Below, piece by piece: positions 29,616 to 40,047 of a DNA stretch of 64,000 nucleotides. A model generated the notes under the pieces. The model did no database searches and was not told the origin of the DNA. It saw only the letters and a list, made by a program, of their open reading frames with translations. This DNA comes from Vibrio sp. ES.051 (GTDB lineage: Bacteria; Pseudomonadota; Gammaproteobacteria; Enterobacterales; Vibrionaceae), in NCBI RefSeq assembly GCF_002563795.1, contig NZ_PDJL01000004.1, positions 558,001-622,000 of the forward strand. The letters are read 5' to 3'. The position numbers and the translations under genes were made by a program. Positions within the stretch are counted from its first letter, which is position 1, and the number at the start of each line of letters is the position of its first letter.

Positions 29616-30857
29616 ATGCTTAAAAAATTCCTTGAGGATATCGAGCATCATTTTGAACCAGGTGGTAAACATGAAAAGTGGTTTGCGCTTTACGAAGCAG
29701 CAGCAACACTTTTTTACACGCCAGGTTTAGTGACAAATAAAAGCTCCCACGTTCGTGATAGCGTTGACTTAAAACGTATCATGATCATGGTTTGGTTTGC
29801 GGTATTCCCAGCAATGTTCTGGGGTATGTACAACGCTGGTGGCCAAGCTATCGCAGCGCTTAACCACATGTACGCTGGTGAGCAATTAGCGACAGTTATC
29901 GCAGGTAACTGGCATTACTGGTTAACCGAAATGTTCGGCGGAGTTATTTCTGCTGATGCAGGCGTTGGCAGTAAAATGCTCCTAGGTGCGACTTATTTCT
30001 TACCAATCTACGCAACGGTCTTTATTGTTGGTGGTTTCTGGGAAGTACTTTTCTGTATGGTGCGCAAGCATGAAGTAAACGAAGGCTTCTTCGTGACTTC
30101 TATCTTATTCGCGCTGATTGTTCCGCCAACACTTCCTCTATGGCAAGCGGCACTAGGTATTACCTTTGGTGTTGTGGTTGCGAAAGAGATTTTTGGTGGT
30201 ACGGGTCGTAACTTCCTAAACCCTGCGCTTGCAGGCCGTGCTTTCCTATTCTTCGCTTACCCAGCTCAGATCTCAGGTGACGTTGTATGGACAGCTGCAG
30301 ATGGTTTCTCTGGTGCGACTGCTCTTAGTCAATGGGCTAAAGGTGGTAACGGTGACCTAGTTAACACAGTAACTGGCGCTCCTATCACTTGGATGGATGC
30401 TTTCATTGGTAACATCCCAGGTTCGATTGGTGAAGTCTCGACTCTGGCTCTGCTGATCGGTGCTGCGATGATCGTTTACATGCGAATCGCATCATGGCGC
30501 ATCATTGCTGGTGTAATGGTCGGTATGATTGCCGTATCGACGTTATTAAACGTCATCGGCTCTGAGTCTAACCCAATGTTCAACATGCCATGGCACTGGC
30601 ACCTAGTTTTAGGTGGTTTTGCATTCGGTATGTTCTTCATGGCAACGGATCCTGTATCTGCTTCATTTACTAATAAAGGTAAATGGTGGTACGGCGCGCT
30701 AATCGGCGCAATGTGTGTATTGATTCGTGTAGTTAACCCAGCGTACCCAGAAGGTATGATGCTGGCGATTCTATTTGCGAACCTATTTGCACCTCTGTTC
30801 GACCATGTAGTGATTGAGAAGAACATCAAGCGGAGACTAGCACGCTATGGCAAATAA
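29616..30857 (+). CDS. nqrB: Na+-translocating NADH:quinone reductase subunit B
   Basis: NqrB (413 aa) is a polytopic inner-membrane subunit homologous to RnfD. It carries covalent FMN on the Thr of the flavinylation motif [10 protein letters not shown] (Thr about 235) and also binds riboflavin in the complex. ApbE, encoded downstream, attaches the FMN. The stop overlaps the nqrC start by 11 bases. Confidence 0.97.
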   Translation: MLKKFLEDIEHHFEPGGKHEKWFALYEAAATLFYTPGLVTNKSSHVRDSVDLKRIMIMVWFAVFPAMFWGMYNAGGQAIAALNHMYAGEQLATVIAGNWHYWLTEMFGGVISADAGVGSKMLLGATYFLPIYATVFIVGGFWEVLFCMVRKHEVNEGFFVTSILFALIVPPTLPLWQAALGITFGVVVAKEIFGGTGRNFLNPALAGRAFLFFAYPAQISGDVVWTAADGFSGATALSQWAKGGNGDLVNTVTGAPITWMDAFIGNIPGSIGEVSTLALLIGAAMIVYMRIASWRIIAGVMVGMIAVSTLLNVIGSESNPMFNMPWHWHLVLGGFAFGMFFMATDPVSASFTNKGKWWYGALIGAMCVLIRVVNPAYPEGMMLAILFANLFAPLFDHVVIEKNIKRRLARYGK

Positions 30858-31632
30858 TAACGACAGCATTAAAAAGACGCTGGGTGTTGTTATCGGGTTG
30901 AGCCTTGTTTGTTCAATCATCGTATCAACAGCAGCTGTGGGTCTGCGTGATAAGCAAAAAGCTAACGCTGTCCTAGATAAGCAATCAAAGATCGTTGAAG
31001 TTGCAAGCATTGAGGCGAATGGTAAGAAAGTACCAGAGTTATTTGCTGAGTACATCGAACCTCGACTTGTCGATCTAGAAACAGGTAACTTTGTAGAAAC
31101 GGCTGAAAATGGCGCTACTGCCACTGAGTTTGATCAGCGCGAAGCATCCAAAGATGCAGAACGTTCAATCTCGTTGACAAAAGAAGAAGACGTAGCTGAT
31201 ATTCGTCGTCGCGCGAAAACCGCAGTGGTGTACTTAGTCAAAAGCCAAGGCGAAGTCCAAAAAATTATCTTGCCTATGCATGGTAAAGGACTATGGTCAA
31301 TGATGTATGCCTTTGTAGCCGTTGAAACTGATGGTAACACTGTGTCTGGTATTACTTATTACGAGCAGGGTGAAACTCCTGGACTTGGTGGTGAAGTAGA
31401 GAACCCTTCATGGCGTAACCAGTTCGTTGGCAAAAAACTGTACGACGACAACTACCAGCCAGCGATTAAGGTCGTAAAAGGCGGTGCACCGCAAGGTTCG
31501 GAGCACGGTGTTGATGGTCTGTCAGGGGCAACGCTCACTAGTAATGGTGTTCAACACACATTTGACTTCTGGTTAGGTGAGATGGGCTTTGGTCCTTTCC
31601 TAGCAAAAGTTCGTGACGGAGAACTTAACTAA
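30847..31632 (+). CDS. nqrC: Na+-translocating NADH:quinone reductase subunit C
   Basis: NqrC (261 aa) has one N-terminal membrane helix and a periplasmic FMN-binding domain; FMN is covalently linked to the Thr in [14 protein letters not shown] (about 229). It relays electrons inside the Na+-NQR. It overlaps nqrB by 11 bases and nqrD by one base (TAATG). Confidence 0.97.
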   Translation: MANNNDSIKKTLGVVIGLSLVCSIIVSTAAVGLRDKQKANAVLDKQSKIVEVASIEANGKKVPELFAEYIEPRLVDLETGNFVETAENGATATEFDQREASKDAERSISLTKEEDVADIRRRAKTAVVYLVKSQGEVQKIILPMHGKGLWSMMYAFVAVETDGNTVSGITYYEQGETPGLGGEVENPSWRNQFVGKKLYDDNYQPAIKVVKGGAPQGSEHGVDGLSGATLTSNGVQHTFDFWLGEMGFGPFLAKVRDGELN

Positions 31633-32264
31633 TGTCTAGTGCACAAAATGTTAAAAAGAGCATTCTAGCGCCAGTGTTGGATAACAACCCAATCGCGCTA
31701 CAAGTGCTTGGTGTTTGTTCTGCTCTTGCAGTAACAACTAAACTAGAAACAGCTTTCGTAATGACACTAGCAGTAATTTTTGTAACTGCATTGTCTAACT
31801 TCTCTGTTTCTTTGATCCGTAACCACATTCCTAATAGTGTGCGTATCATCGTTCAGATGGCAATCATCGCATCGTTAGTAATCGTGGTAGACCAGGTGCT
31901 AAAAGCTTACCTATACGATATCTCTAAACAGTTATCTGTATTCGTTGGTCTGATTATCACCAACTGTATCGTAATGGGCCGTGCTGAAGCATTCGCAATG
32001 AAGTCTGCGCCAATTCCGTCTCTTATCGATGGTATCGGCAACGGCCTTGGTTACGGTTTCGTTCTTATCACTGTAGGTTTCTTCCGTGAGTTATTTGGCT
32101 CAGGCAAGCTATTTGGCCTAGAAGTTCTCCCTCTAGTGAACGATGGTGGTTGGTATCAGCCTAATGGTCTAATGTTACTAGCGCCATCAGCATTCTTCCT
32201 AATCGGCTTCCTAATCTGGGTAATCCGTATTCTGAAACCAGAACAAGTAGAAGCGAAGGAGTAA
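31632..32264 (+). CDS. nqrD: Na+-translocating NADH:quinone reductase subunit D
   Basis: A 210-residue polytopic membrane subunit, RnfE-like. With NqrE it forms the membrane core and shares a cysteine-ligated iron centre ([16 protein letters not shown] carries the Cys). The start overlaps the nqrC stop. nqrE follows after seven bases. Confidence 0.96.
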   Translation: MSSAQNVKKSILAPVLDNNPIALQVLGVCSALAVTTKLETAFVMTLAVIFVTALSNFSVSLIRNHIPNSVRIIVQMAIIASLVIVVDQVLKAYLYDISKQLSVFVGLIITNCIVMGRAEAFAMKSAPIPSLIDGIGNGLGYGFVLITVGFFRELFGSGKLFGLEVLPLVNDGGWYQPNGLMLLAPSAFFLIGFLIWVIRILKPEQVEAKE

Positions 32265-32271
32265 GGGCGTC

Positions 32272-32868
32272 ATGGAACATTACATTAGTCTGCTAGTTAA
32301 ATCGATTTTCATCGAAAATATGGCTCTGTCTTTCTTCCTAGGTATGTGTACTTTCCTTGCCGTATCTAAGAAGGTTAAGACCTCTTTCGGTCTAGGTGTT
32401 GCAGTTGTCGTAGTATTGACTATCGCAGTTCCTGTGAACAATCTAGTTTACAACCTAATTTTGAGAGAGAACGCGTTAGTTGAGGGGGTAGACCTTAGCT
32501 TCCTAAACTTCATCACCTTTATCGGTGTAATTGCAGCACTTGTACAAATCCTAGAGATGGTTCTAGACCGTTTCTTCCCACCGTTGTACAACGCGCTGGG
32601 CATCTTCCTACCGTTGATCACAGTAAACTGTGCGATCTTTGGTGGTGTATCTTTCATGGTACAACGTGACTACACCTTTACGGAATCCATCGTTTATGGT
32701 TTCGGCTCTGGTGTAGGCTGGATGTTAGCAATCGTTGCTCTTGCAGGTATCCGTGAGAAGATGAAGTACTCTGACGTTCCTCCTGGTCTACGTGGTCTTG
32801 GTATCACATTTATCACGGTAGGTCTTATGGCGTTAGGCTTTATGTCTTTCTCTGGTGTTCAACTGTAA
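32272..32868 (+). CDS. nqrE: Na+-translocating NADH:quinone reductase subunit E
   Basis: A 198-residue polytopic subunit, RnfA-like, partner of NqrD in inverted topology. The [10 protein letters not shown] motif contains the iron-ligating cysteine; a second Cys is in [11 protein letters not shown]. It is in the middle of the operon, with nqrF 33 bases downstream. Confidence 0.96.
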   Translation: MEHYISLLVKSIFIENMALSFFLGMCTFLAVSKKVKTSFGLGVAVVVVLTIAVPVNNLVYNLILRENALVEGVDLSFLNFITFIGVIAALVQILEMVLDRFFPPLYNALGIFLPLITVNCAIFGGVSFMVQRDYTFTESIVYGFGSGVGWMLAIVALAGIREKMKYSDVPPGLRGLGITFITVGLMALGFMSFSGVQL

Positions 32869-32901
32869 GTCGGGTAAACCGCAACAATTAAGGAATAGTC
32901 A

Positions 32902-34125
32902 ATGGACATTATTCTTGGTGTAGTGATGTTTACTCTGATCGTACTTGCACTAGTACTAGTGATTCTTTTCGCTAAGTCTAAGCTTGTACCAACAGGTGAC
33001 ATTACAATTTCTGTGAACGATAACCCTGAATTGGCGATCGTTACACAACCAGGTGGCAAGCTACTGAATGCTCTAGCAGGTGCTGGTGTATTCGTATCTT
33101 CTGCTTGTGGTGGCGGTGGCTCATGTGGTCAGTGTCGCGTAAAAGTTAAATCAGGCGGTGGTGACATTCTACCAACCGAGCTTGACCACATTACTAAAGG
33201 TGAAGCGCGTGAAGGTGAGCGTCTAGCATGTCAGGTTGCAATGAAAACTGACATGGACATCGAACTTCCTGAAGAAATCTTCGGCGTTAAAAAGTGGGAA
33301 TGTACCGTTATCTCAAATGATAACAAAGCAACATTCATCAAGGAGCTTAGGCTGCAAATACCAGATGGCGAATCAGTACCTTTCCGTGCTGGTGGTTACA
33401 TCCAGATTGAAGCGCCAGCCCACCACGTAAAATACGCAGATTACGATGTTCCAGAGGAATACCGTGGAGACTGGGAGAAGTTCAACCTATTCCGTTACGA
33501 ATCTAAAGTCGATGAAGAGACAATTCGTGCGTATTCAATGGCGAACTACCCTGAAGAGCACGGCATGATCATGCTGAACGTTCGTATCGCAACGCCGCCG
33601 CCAAACAACCCAGACGTACCACCTGGCATCATGTCATCGTACATTTGGTCACTAAAAGAAGGCGATAAGTGTACTATTTCAGGTCCATTTGGTGAGTTCT
33701 TTGCGAAAGACACTGACGCAGAAATGGTCTTCGTTGGTGGTGGTGCAGGTATGGCTCCAATGCGTTCTCATATTTTCGACCAGCTGAAACGTCTGAACTC
33801 GAAGCGTAAGATTTCATTCTGGTACGGTGCACGTTCTAAGCGTGAAATGTTCTACGTAGAAGATTTCGATATGCTACAAGCTGAGAATGATAACTTCGTA
33901 TGGCACTGTGCACTGTCTGATCCACTTCCAGAAGATAACTGGGATGGCTACACTGGCTTCATTCACAACGTTCTTTACGAGAACTACCTACGTGATCACG
34001 AAGCACCAGAAGACTGTGAATACTACATGTGTGGTCCACCTATGATGAATGCGGCTGTTATCGGCATGCTAAAAGATCTAGGTGTAGAGGATGAAAACAT
34101 CCTACTTGATGACTTCGGTGGTTAA
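32902..34125 (+). CDS. nqrF: Na+-translocating NADH:quinone reductase subunit F
   Basis: NqrF (407 aa) is the electron entry point. It has an N-terminal membrane helix, a plant-type [2Fe-2S] ferredoxin domain ([10 protein letters not shown], Cys about 69/75/78, with a fourth in RLACQV), then an FAD domain (RAYSMANYP) and an NADH-binding domain ([23 protein letters not shown]). It is the last gene of the nqr operon proper and is followed by a terminator. Confidence 0.97.
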   Translation: MDIILGVVMFTLIVLALVLVILFAKSKLVPTGDITISVNDNPELAIVTQPGGKLLNALAGAGVFVSSACGGGGSCGQCRVKVKSGGGDILPTELDHITKGEAREGERLACQVAMKTDMDIELPEEIFGVKKWECTVISNDNKATFIKELRLQIPDGESVPFRAGGYIQIEAPAHHVKYADYDVPEEYRGDWEKFNLFRYESKVDEETIRAYSMANYPEEHGMIMLNVRIATPPPNNPDVPPGIMSSYIWSLKEGDKCTISGPFGEFFAKDTDAEMVFVGGGAGMAPMRSHIFDQLKRLNSKRKISFWYGARSKREMFYVEDFDMLQAENDNFVWHCALSDPLPEDNWDGYTGFIHNVLYENYLRDHEAPEDCEYYMCGPPMMNAAVIGMLKDLGVEDENILLDDFGG

Positions 34126-34146
34126 TCCCTCCAAGTGATTGAATCT

Positions 34147-34181
34147 ATGGCTAGCTCTCTAAGAGCTAGCCATTATTTTTT
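34147..34181 (+). terminator. Terminator after nqrF
   Basis: The stem ATGGCTAGCTCT / AGAGCTAGCCAT has a short loop and a T-rich tail. It separates nqrA-F from apbE-nqrM. Confidence 0.85.
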
Positions 34182-34280
34182 GTAGAAGTAAAAATAATAT
34201 TCAACAGTTGATATAGGTAATTGGATTGAAGCAATTGTTCCCATTCCCCATATCAATTCAACAACATTGGGAGTAAACAA

Positions 34281-35285
34281 GTGAAAAAGTGGCTTGTTGC
34301 ATTCGCTTCTTTATTGGTTTTGGCCGGTTGTGAACAACCAGCAGATCAAATTCATTTAAGTGGTCCGACAATGGGGACTTCTTATAACATCAAATATATT
34401 GAGCAAGATGGCATTCCTACGCCAAAAGCCATACAGACAGAAATTGATCGTTTGTTGGAAGAAGTGAACGACCAAATGTCGACGTATCGAAATGACTCTG
34501 AGTTGAGTCGTTTCAACCTACATCAAACGAGTGAGCCTTTTGTTGTCTCTTCGCAAACAGCAACGGTTGTGAAGGAAGCGATTCGTCTGAACGGTCTTAC
34601 TCTAGGAGCATTGGATGTGACAGTCGGTCCTTTAGTTAACCTGTGGGGATTTGGCCCAGAAGCTCGTCCTGATGTGGTTCCTACCGATGAGGAGCTTGCG
34701 ACTCGCAAAGCCAATACTGGCATTCATCATCTATCTATTGATGGCAATAAATTGTCCAAAGATATTCCTAACTTGTATGTTGACTTATCAACCATTGCGA
34801 AAGGTTGGGGGGTTGACGTGGTTGCTGACTACCTTCAATCTGAAGGGGTTCATAACTTCATGGTAGAAGTTGGCGGTGAAATGCGTCTCAAAGGTGTTAA
34901 CCGCGAAGGTGTGCCGTGGCGTATTGCGATTGAAAAGCCGACAGTAGATGAGCGCTCAGTGCAGGAGATTATCGAACCTGGCGATATGGCAATTGCAACA
35001 AGTGGTGACTATCGTAATTACTTTGAGAGTAATGGTGTGAGATACTCTCATATCATTAATCCACGCACAGGCAAACCCATTCATCATAAAGTGGTGTCTG
35101 TAACGGTATTAGATAAATCGTCGATGACTGCTGATGGTCTTGCAACTGGTCTTATGGTGCTAGGTGAAGAGAAAGGCATGGCAATCGCGAACGAAAGGAA
35201 TATTCCTGTTTTTATGATAGTGAAAACGGAAAATGGTTTTAAAGAGCTGGCTTCGGAAGCATACAAGTCGTTCATGAAGAAATAA
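34281..35285 (+). CDS. apbE: FAD:protein FMN transferase ApbE
   Basis: ApbE (334 aa, GTG start) is a lipoprotein (ASLLVLAG-C lipobox) that transfers FMN from FAD to the Thr of D/SGAT motifs in NqrB and NqrC. Family motifs include GPTMGTSYNIKY near the start, YVDLSTIAKGWGVD for substrate binding, and HIINPRTGKP near the C-terminus. It lies directly after the complex it matures. Confidence 0.95.
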   Translation: MKKWLVAFASLLVLAGCEQPADQIHLSGPTMGTSYNIKYIEQDGIPTPKAIQTEIDRLLEEVNDQMSTYRNDSELSRFNLHQTSEPFVVSSQTATVVKEAIRLNGLTLGALDVTVGPLVNLWGFGPEARPDVVPTDEELATRKANTGIHHLSIDGNKLSKDIPNLYVDLSTIAKGWGVDVVADYLQSEGVHNFMVEVGGEMRLKGVNREGVPWRIAIEKPTVDERSVQEIIEPGDMAIATSGDYRNYFESNGVRYSHIINPRTGKPIHHKVVSVTVLDKSSMTADGLATGLMVLGEEKGMAIANERNIPVFMIVKTENGFKELASEAYKSFMKK

Positions 35286-35307
35286 CAGCACAAGTGAGCA
35301 TATTCTT

Positions 35308-35541
35308 ATGAGTACATTTCTAATTACGTTTGCAGTGTTTGTCGCGGTAATAGCGGCAATGGCGGTTGGCTATATCTTCCAGAAGAAAGTCGTAAAGGGT
35401 AGCTGTGGTGGTCTTGGCGCAGTTGGTATCGAAAAAGTATGTAACTGTCCAGAGCCATGTGATGCACGTAAAAAGCGTGAGGCGCGTGAAGCGGCACGTG
35501 CAGAAAAGCTGGCCGCATGGGAAAAAGATCGAATCGCTTAA
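35308..35541 (+). CDS. nqrM: Na+-NQR maturation protein NqrM
   Basis: 77 aa; one N-terminal membrane helix followed by a cysteine cluster (GSCGGLGAVGIEKVCNCPEPC), the DUF539/NqrM signature. NqrM is required for assembly of Na+-NQR, probably by delivering iron to the NqrD/NqrE cysteines. In other vibrios dinB follows soon after; here about 4.4 kb separates them. Confidence 0.93.
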   Translation: MSTFLITFAVFVAVIAAMAVGYIFQKKVVKGSCGGLGAVGIEKVCNCPEPCDARKKREAREAARAEKLAAWEKDRIA

Positions 35542-35566
35542 ACTGGTGATATTAACTTTTTAATTA

Positions 35567-35597
35567 AATAACCCAGCTCCGGCTGGGTTATTTTTTT
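35567..35597 (+). terminator. Terminator after nqrM
   Basis: The stem AATAACCCAGC-TCC-GGCTGGGTTATT is followed by a T run. Confidence 0.9.
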
Positions 35598-35705
35598 ATG
35601 TTTCCACTCTCACGTTTCTAAGTTTTTTTGACAATATAGTTTGGGGCTGCATGTTGTAATTCAACGTGTATACTCAAATTAAACGCTCAACAATTAGGAG
35701 GAAAC

Positions 35706-35939
35706 ATGGAAATGCACCAACACGGTATGGCAGAGCTGTTTCAACAATTGGGCCTTGGAAGTTCACCTCAAGAGATGAAGGACTTTATTAACGAACACCG
35801 ACACAAAAGAGATTCAGCCCCTCTGCATGAAGCCAGCTTTTGGACAAGTTCGCAGGCCACATTCCTCAAACAAGCCATTGAAGAAGACGCTGACTGGGCA
35901 GAGTTGGTCGATCAGCTTGATGTGATGTTACGAGATTAA
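35706..35939 (+). CDS. DUF2789 family small protein
   Basis: 77 residues, alpha-helical and acidic, with the family pattern ELFQQLGLGSSPQEMKDFI...SFWTSSQATFLKQAIEEDADWAELVDQLD. AGGAGG lies just before the ATG, a strong ribosome binding site. Its function is unknown. It marks the last ordinary gene before the accessory block. Confidence 0.85.
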   Translation: MEMHQHGMAELFQQLGLGSSPQEMKDFINEHRHKRDSAPLHEASFWTSSQATFLKQAIEEDADWAELVDQLDVMLRD

Positions 35940-36789
35940 ATTATCTTTTAAAAGCAGTTAGTTAAATAAATAATCAGAGACAGTACGGGAAAACGCTAGA
36001 GAGCGAAGAGAAATGTTTCGATAATGAGTTGTTATACAATGCTACTGCTGTACAAAGAAAATTGAAATAGTGCTTGAACGCCTCTTTTTTCCTTTTGTCT
36101 AGGAGCTGAGAGGCGTGTTCCCACAACCCCTCCTATCCAATCAAATCTTACTTTACGATATGCAAACACCTTGCTCATCCGCAAGATACGGTAATATAAC
36201 CAATATTCTAGTATGAGTCTGTAGTCATATCTTTTAAATTCTTCATAAAGTGGATGGAGTATTTACCATCTCTAGTATTTCTACTTACTCAGCAAATTAC
36301 CTCTTAGTTTAGACACCTCTACCGCTCTCATTTTTCCGCTCAGTACGGAGCAACAAGGAATGCGATGACCATCCATAAGTGATGCATACTTTGAGCTTTG
36401 AAGAACATTAGAGGATCAACACGGTCTTCATTGAAGAGCAATTATTAAGAACAGCTAAATTAGAGTTTGGGCTTAGATGACAGAATACGACGATTGTGAT
36501 CCAATTCATGAATAACCATAATAAAAACCAATTTAATTGCCCTTCATTTTTGAGAAGAATGACCATCTAAAACTTACGGTTTGTAGTTAGCATGTTGTAC
36601 CTGTGTTGATTTTGTGTTTTGTGTTTGTTTTATGTTGTTTGCCTTGTGTTTTATTTAATGGTTTGATTCTTATTATGAATAGTGCCTATCTAAATTAATA
36701 ATTTAGCGAAGTAAGATCAATCTGCTAATTTCATAGCAAGTAATTTGATATACCTTACTTTAAGAAATAAAGAGAGATAGGACATTATT
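35940..36789. other. 850-bp AT-rich non-coding stretch
   Basis: No ORF with protein-like composition on either strand. The base composition is clearly more AT-rich than the preceding core genes, with T/G-rich low-complexity (around 36600-36660). It is probably decayed accessory DNA; an AGGA site precedes the next gene. Confidence 0.45.
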
Positions 36790-37917
36790 ATGAAAAAGCT
36801 TGCCGCAATCATTTCAATACTTTCGGTATTTTCCGGGCATGTCATGGGAGAGACCATATATAATGGGGATGTTATTCAGGGGAAAAAAAGTGATTACCCA
36901 ACTTGATATAGCTGACTTTGAAAGAAATAGTGTTAATGAGCTTTTTTTCGAGCTGGTGACGAAATTAATACCGGCCAATTTTATTACGTACCAGTCACAG
37001 TGATTAAAGGGCAAAAAGACGGTAAACGTTTAATGTTTGTCGCTGGAGTTCATGCCAATGAAATGAACTCTTATTTAACGGTAAATATGCTGAAAACCCG
37101 CCTCGATACCAAGGAAATGGAGGGGACAGTAACGATAGTACATCAATATAATATTCCCGGTCTTATTGCTAATGTTCGCGAATATGTACCATCAGGTCCA
37201 GTCAAAGTGAACAGCAACCTCAACCGCCAAGTTGGGCTCATATCAAAAAAAAGCAGTAGTCAACGATACTCCTATTCACTTTGGAATAACTTGCTGAAAG
37301 GCAATGCAGACTATGCAATCGATATGCATACTGCTAACCCCACCACATTCCCTTTGGCTGCCTATTCAGACTTGAGTATTCCTGAAGTCAAAGAAATGAC
37401 TCGGTTGTTTCCGTTAAACGCAACCATTAATAGCTCGAGCGCAACCTCTGTGGCGGGCGCATACAATAATGCAGGAGTTCCAGCATTTACGCTTGAGATT
37501 GGTTCTCGTGAAACGTATGAGCCTGAGCTAGTTGAAAAGGCATTGGCAGGCTCGCTCAATACGCTGGTATATGCAGATATCATCGAGGGTGATATTAAGC
37601 AGTATAGCGATATTACCGACACCAATGTGTGGTCTGAAGTGACTGCAGAGCGAGGTGGCTTTGTCGTGCCGAAAGTAAGGGTGCTTGATCATGTAAAAGA
37701 GGGCGACCTCATGTTCATCCAATATGGCGCATTTGGTGAGATCGTAAAAGAGTACAAGAGCCCGGTCGATGGTCTTGTCCTCCAAGTCGTGCAAACGCCA
37801 ATGGCAGAAGCCGGCACACAACTGGGGGCCATAGCGTATTTTGAACAAAGCAAAGCACTTTCGGATAACGAAGGTGGTGGTTCAGTTATCGTAAAAGATG
37901 TTGCAGCCAAAAAATAA
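36790..37917 (+). pseudogene. Secreted aspartoacylase/succinylglutamate-desuccinylase-like zinc hydrolase, two frameshifts
   Basis: An ORF begins with a signal peptide (MKKLAAIISILSVFSGHVMG), loses frame at a run of seven A near 36886, and regains the original frame at a run of seven T near 36944; the main part is intact from there. Read across both shifts it is a single M14-like AstE/AspA protein: GVHANEMNS carries the first zinc His and Glu, and IDMHTANP carries the third ligand. The C-terminal barrel-like domain follows (VDGLVLQVVQ). As written, translation from the signal peptide stops after about 39 codons. Either sequencing error in homopolymers or genuine decay. The NCS1 permease lies downstream. 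Confidence 0.7.
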
Positions 37918-38208
37918 AAGGGAATAGTTTGTGAAGCGTGTCGTTAATGATGCCAATTAATGGCACTTTCACTTATTAATGAAATATCTCACAGTCGTTT
38001 AGGAATAAACCGTTTCATGTGGATTTTCGAGGTGTAAATAGAATAAATATACATCTAATTTCTCACGATGAATTAAATAAGACGAACATGATGGGGGAGC
38101 ACTATCGTTCCTATTAACTTAAATTCCAGTCAACTTTATGACGGAGAATAGTAATAAAACGTTTCGATAAATAATACCCATTTATAAATTATTTTTAAGG
38201 TGAATTAT

Positions 38209-39528
38209 ATGACAAGCGAAAAAGATGATAATACTTTTTTAGAGCCGGAATATGAACTTGTTCCGGTACCAGTAGATAAAAGAAAACCTTTGCCGTCAGT
38301 CGCCGCGGTTTGGTTTGGATTTCCGATGGTACTGACAAGTTGTGTAATTGGTGGCGTGATCACATCTATGCTTGGATTCAAACTAGGCGTCGTGTCGATT
38401 CTTGCTGGAAATCTACTTCTTTGCCTGATCGTTGGGACTTTGAGTTGGCTAGCAGGATCTACGGGGATGAGCTTTGCGATGACGGCACAAAAAACGTTTG
38501 GAAAGAAAGGTTATTGGATTGTTTCCGGTATGCTTTCTATCGTTGTTGTGGGCTGGTTTGCGTTGATGGTCGGCTTGACCGGCGACACCATGTTTAAATC
38601 TTTTGGTGCAAGTTTACTGGGAATGACTTTGTTGGGCGGTATTCTGTATGTTGCTGCGACGTTCATTGGTGTTAAGGCGCTAACTGCACTCGGGTGGATT
38701 GCGGCACCGCTGTATCTTGTTCTGGGCTTTCTTGGCGTTGCTTTTGCCATGGACTCGGGCAATGTCAGCTGGTCGGAGATTATCAACTACCAACCAAGTG
38801 ACATGGCGTCAGCATTCTCTTTTGGGGCGGCAGTCACTTTGATTTTTGCTACCTTTGCAGATTCAGGCACGATGACGGCAGATTTTACACGATGGGCAAA
38901 AAATGGGCGAGAGGGGTTTTTAGCCGCATTTACCGCTTTTCCAGTCGGAAAGTTTTTGGCAGAGATAATCGGGGCGATCATTGTGGCAACTGGAGTTATT
39001 GCTAATCCTGAAGTCGATGGCGGAAACTTTATGTTGGTCTTGTCAGGCCACGGTCCTCTACTGACCATCTTGGCAATCGTATTTATTTTTATCAACTTGG
39101 GAGTCGGATGCACTCATTGTCTTTATAACGCGGCTGTCGGTTTCTCTCATATGACTGGAAAAAGTATGAGAACGCTGACGGTGGTTCTGGGAGGGATAGG
39201 AGTTCTGGTTGCGATGACAGGTATTTGGAATGCTTTTCAGGACTGGTTGAATCTGCTTGGTCTGATTGTCCCCCCGATTGCAACGATTATTATTGTGGAC
39301 CAGGTGATTCTGCATAGAAAATTACACAATAATGCTCATCTGCTGAATTGGGAGCCGCGTGCATTTATTTCATGGGGCTTGGCCTCTTGTGTCGCCTTGC
39401 TTGTCAATTACAATGCACCTCAATATTCTGTAGTAATCTGCGGTATTGTTTCTGCTGCAGTTTTCTACCTGATTGCAAGAACTTTATTCAGGTTTGAGCC
39501 ATCGACTGTTGAGCAGGGTGCCGAGTGA
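38209..39528 (+). CDS. NCS1-type (cytosine permease CodB-like) transporter
   Basis: About 439 aa with some 12 hydrophobic helices; the N-terminal WFGFPMVLTSCVIGG and the FADSGTMTADFTRWAKNGREGF segment are typical of nucleobase:cation symporter-1 proteins of the CodB type. ATG 38209 is preferred since AAGGTG lies right before it; the in-frame GTG at 38200 lies within that site. The neighbour is the broken hydrolase gene, perhaps once a salvage pair. The substrate cannot be predicted. Confidence 0.8.
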   Translation: MTSEKDDNTFLEPEYELVPVPVDKRKPLPSVAAVWFGFPMVLTSCVIGGVITSMLGFKLGVVSILAGNLLLCLIVGTLSWLAGSTGMSFAMTAQKTFGKKGYWIVSGMLSIVVVGWFALMVGLTGDTMFKSFGASLLGMTLLGGILYVAATFIGVKALTALGWIAAPLYLVLGFLGVAFAMDSGNVSWSEIINYQPSDMASAFSFGAAVTLIFATFADSGTMTADFTRWAKNGREGFLAAFTAFPVGKFLAEIIGAIIVATGVIANPEVDGGNFMLVLSGHGPLLTILAIVFIFINLGVGCTHCLYNAAVGFSHMTGKSMRTLTVVLGGIGVLVAMTGIWNAFQDWLNLLGLIVPPIATIIIVDQVILHRKLHNNAHLLNWEPRAFISWGLASCVALLVNYNAPQYSVVICGIVSAAVFYLIARTLFRFEPSTVEQGAE

Positions 39529-39872
39529 TGAGGGTGTTTTTACATTAATCATAGAGGCGTATTTCTTAAAACCGCTGTAATATTCTGAAAATAGTGGAGC
39601 GACTCGCGGTTATTTTAAATCGAGGGCGTTCCGCTTTTCAGGATTGACTTACTGTTTCAATCGCTATCTGGTCTTCATTATCCAGCAAACTATTCTTGAA
39701 CAGGTTGCTAAGAACCGCAGGATACCATATCCCGCCAATTCCCTTTCACCGTAATAATCTCGATTCCAGCCGTTATCGTTATTCTTTGCTGAGACCGAAG
39801 GGCAACGCAGCATGTCTCCATGCTCTGCTAGGCTGAGTCACTTGGTTCATTTTCTTCAGGTCACTTTTCATC
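39529..39872. other. Intergenic region before the native dinB promoter
   Basis: No gene is visible. An imperfect hairpin with GCAGCATG/CATGCTCTGC arms at about 39809-39831 may end permease transcription. The right end is the original dinB promoter region. Confidence 0.4.
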
Positions 39873-39892
39873 TATACTGTTTTTTTAAACAG
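39873..39892 (+). promoter_or_regulatory. LexA (SOS) box overlapping the -10 of the native dinB promoter
   Basis: CTGT at 39877-39880, eight bases, then ACAG at 39889-39892 is a perfect gammaproteobacterial LexA box (CTGT-N8-ACAG). TATACT at 39873-39878 is a good -10 element overlapping it; the -35 is weak. The dinB start codon is only seven bases after the box. It now reads into the integrated element. Confidence 0.88.
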
Positions 39893-39899
39893 TTCTTTA

Positions 39900-39956
39900 A
39901 TGGCTATGTCAGACCGAATCAGAAAAATCATTCATGTCGATATGGATTGTTTTTAA
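39900..39956 (+). pseudogene. dinB: 5' fragment of native dinB (attL side)
   Basis: Encodes MAMSDRIRKIIHVDMDCF and then a stop created at the element boundary. The HVDMDCF segment contains the first catalytic Asp of DNA polymerase IV. The remaining dinB codons resume at 62567 in matching order (AAVEMRDNPNYRDM), so the two pieces were once one gene. A short peptide could still be made from the SOS promoter. Confidence 0.92.
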
Positions 39957-39979
39957 ACTTGAGCGTGTTAATTTAAGAG

Positions 39980-39991
39980 AAAATTTGTAAG
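39980..39991 (+). repeat. Left sub-terminal repeat AAAATTTGTAAG
   Basis: A twelve-base sequence about 25 bases inside the left end, present inverted about 18 bases inside the right end (62537-62548). A likely recombinase binding site. Confidence 0.7.
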
Positions 39992-40047
39992 CCGTTTTAT
40001 TCTTTGCTACCTTTTTCTTACAGATGACAAAGTAACAGAAAAAATGT

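Noticed and set aside
36880..36950. Programmed ribosomal frameshifting in the aspartoacylase-like gene
   Set aside because: It would need two opposite shifts within about 60 bases, with no stimulatory structure seen; error or decay is simpler.
36015..38170. GTTTCGATAA at 36015-36024 and 38161-38170 as a shared operator
   Set aside because: Two copies of a 10-mer 2 kb apart in AT-rich DNA are weak evidence, with no palindromic form or further copies.
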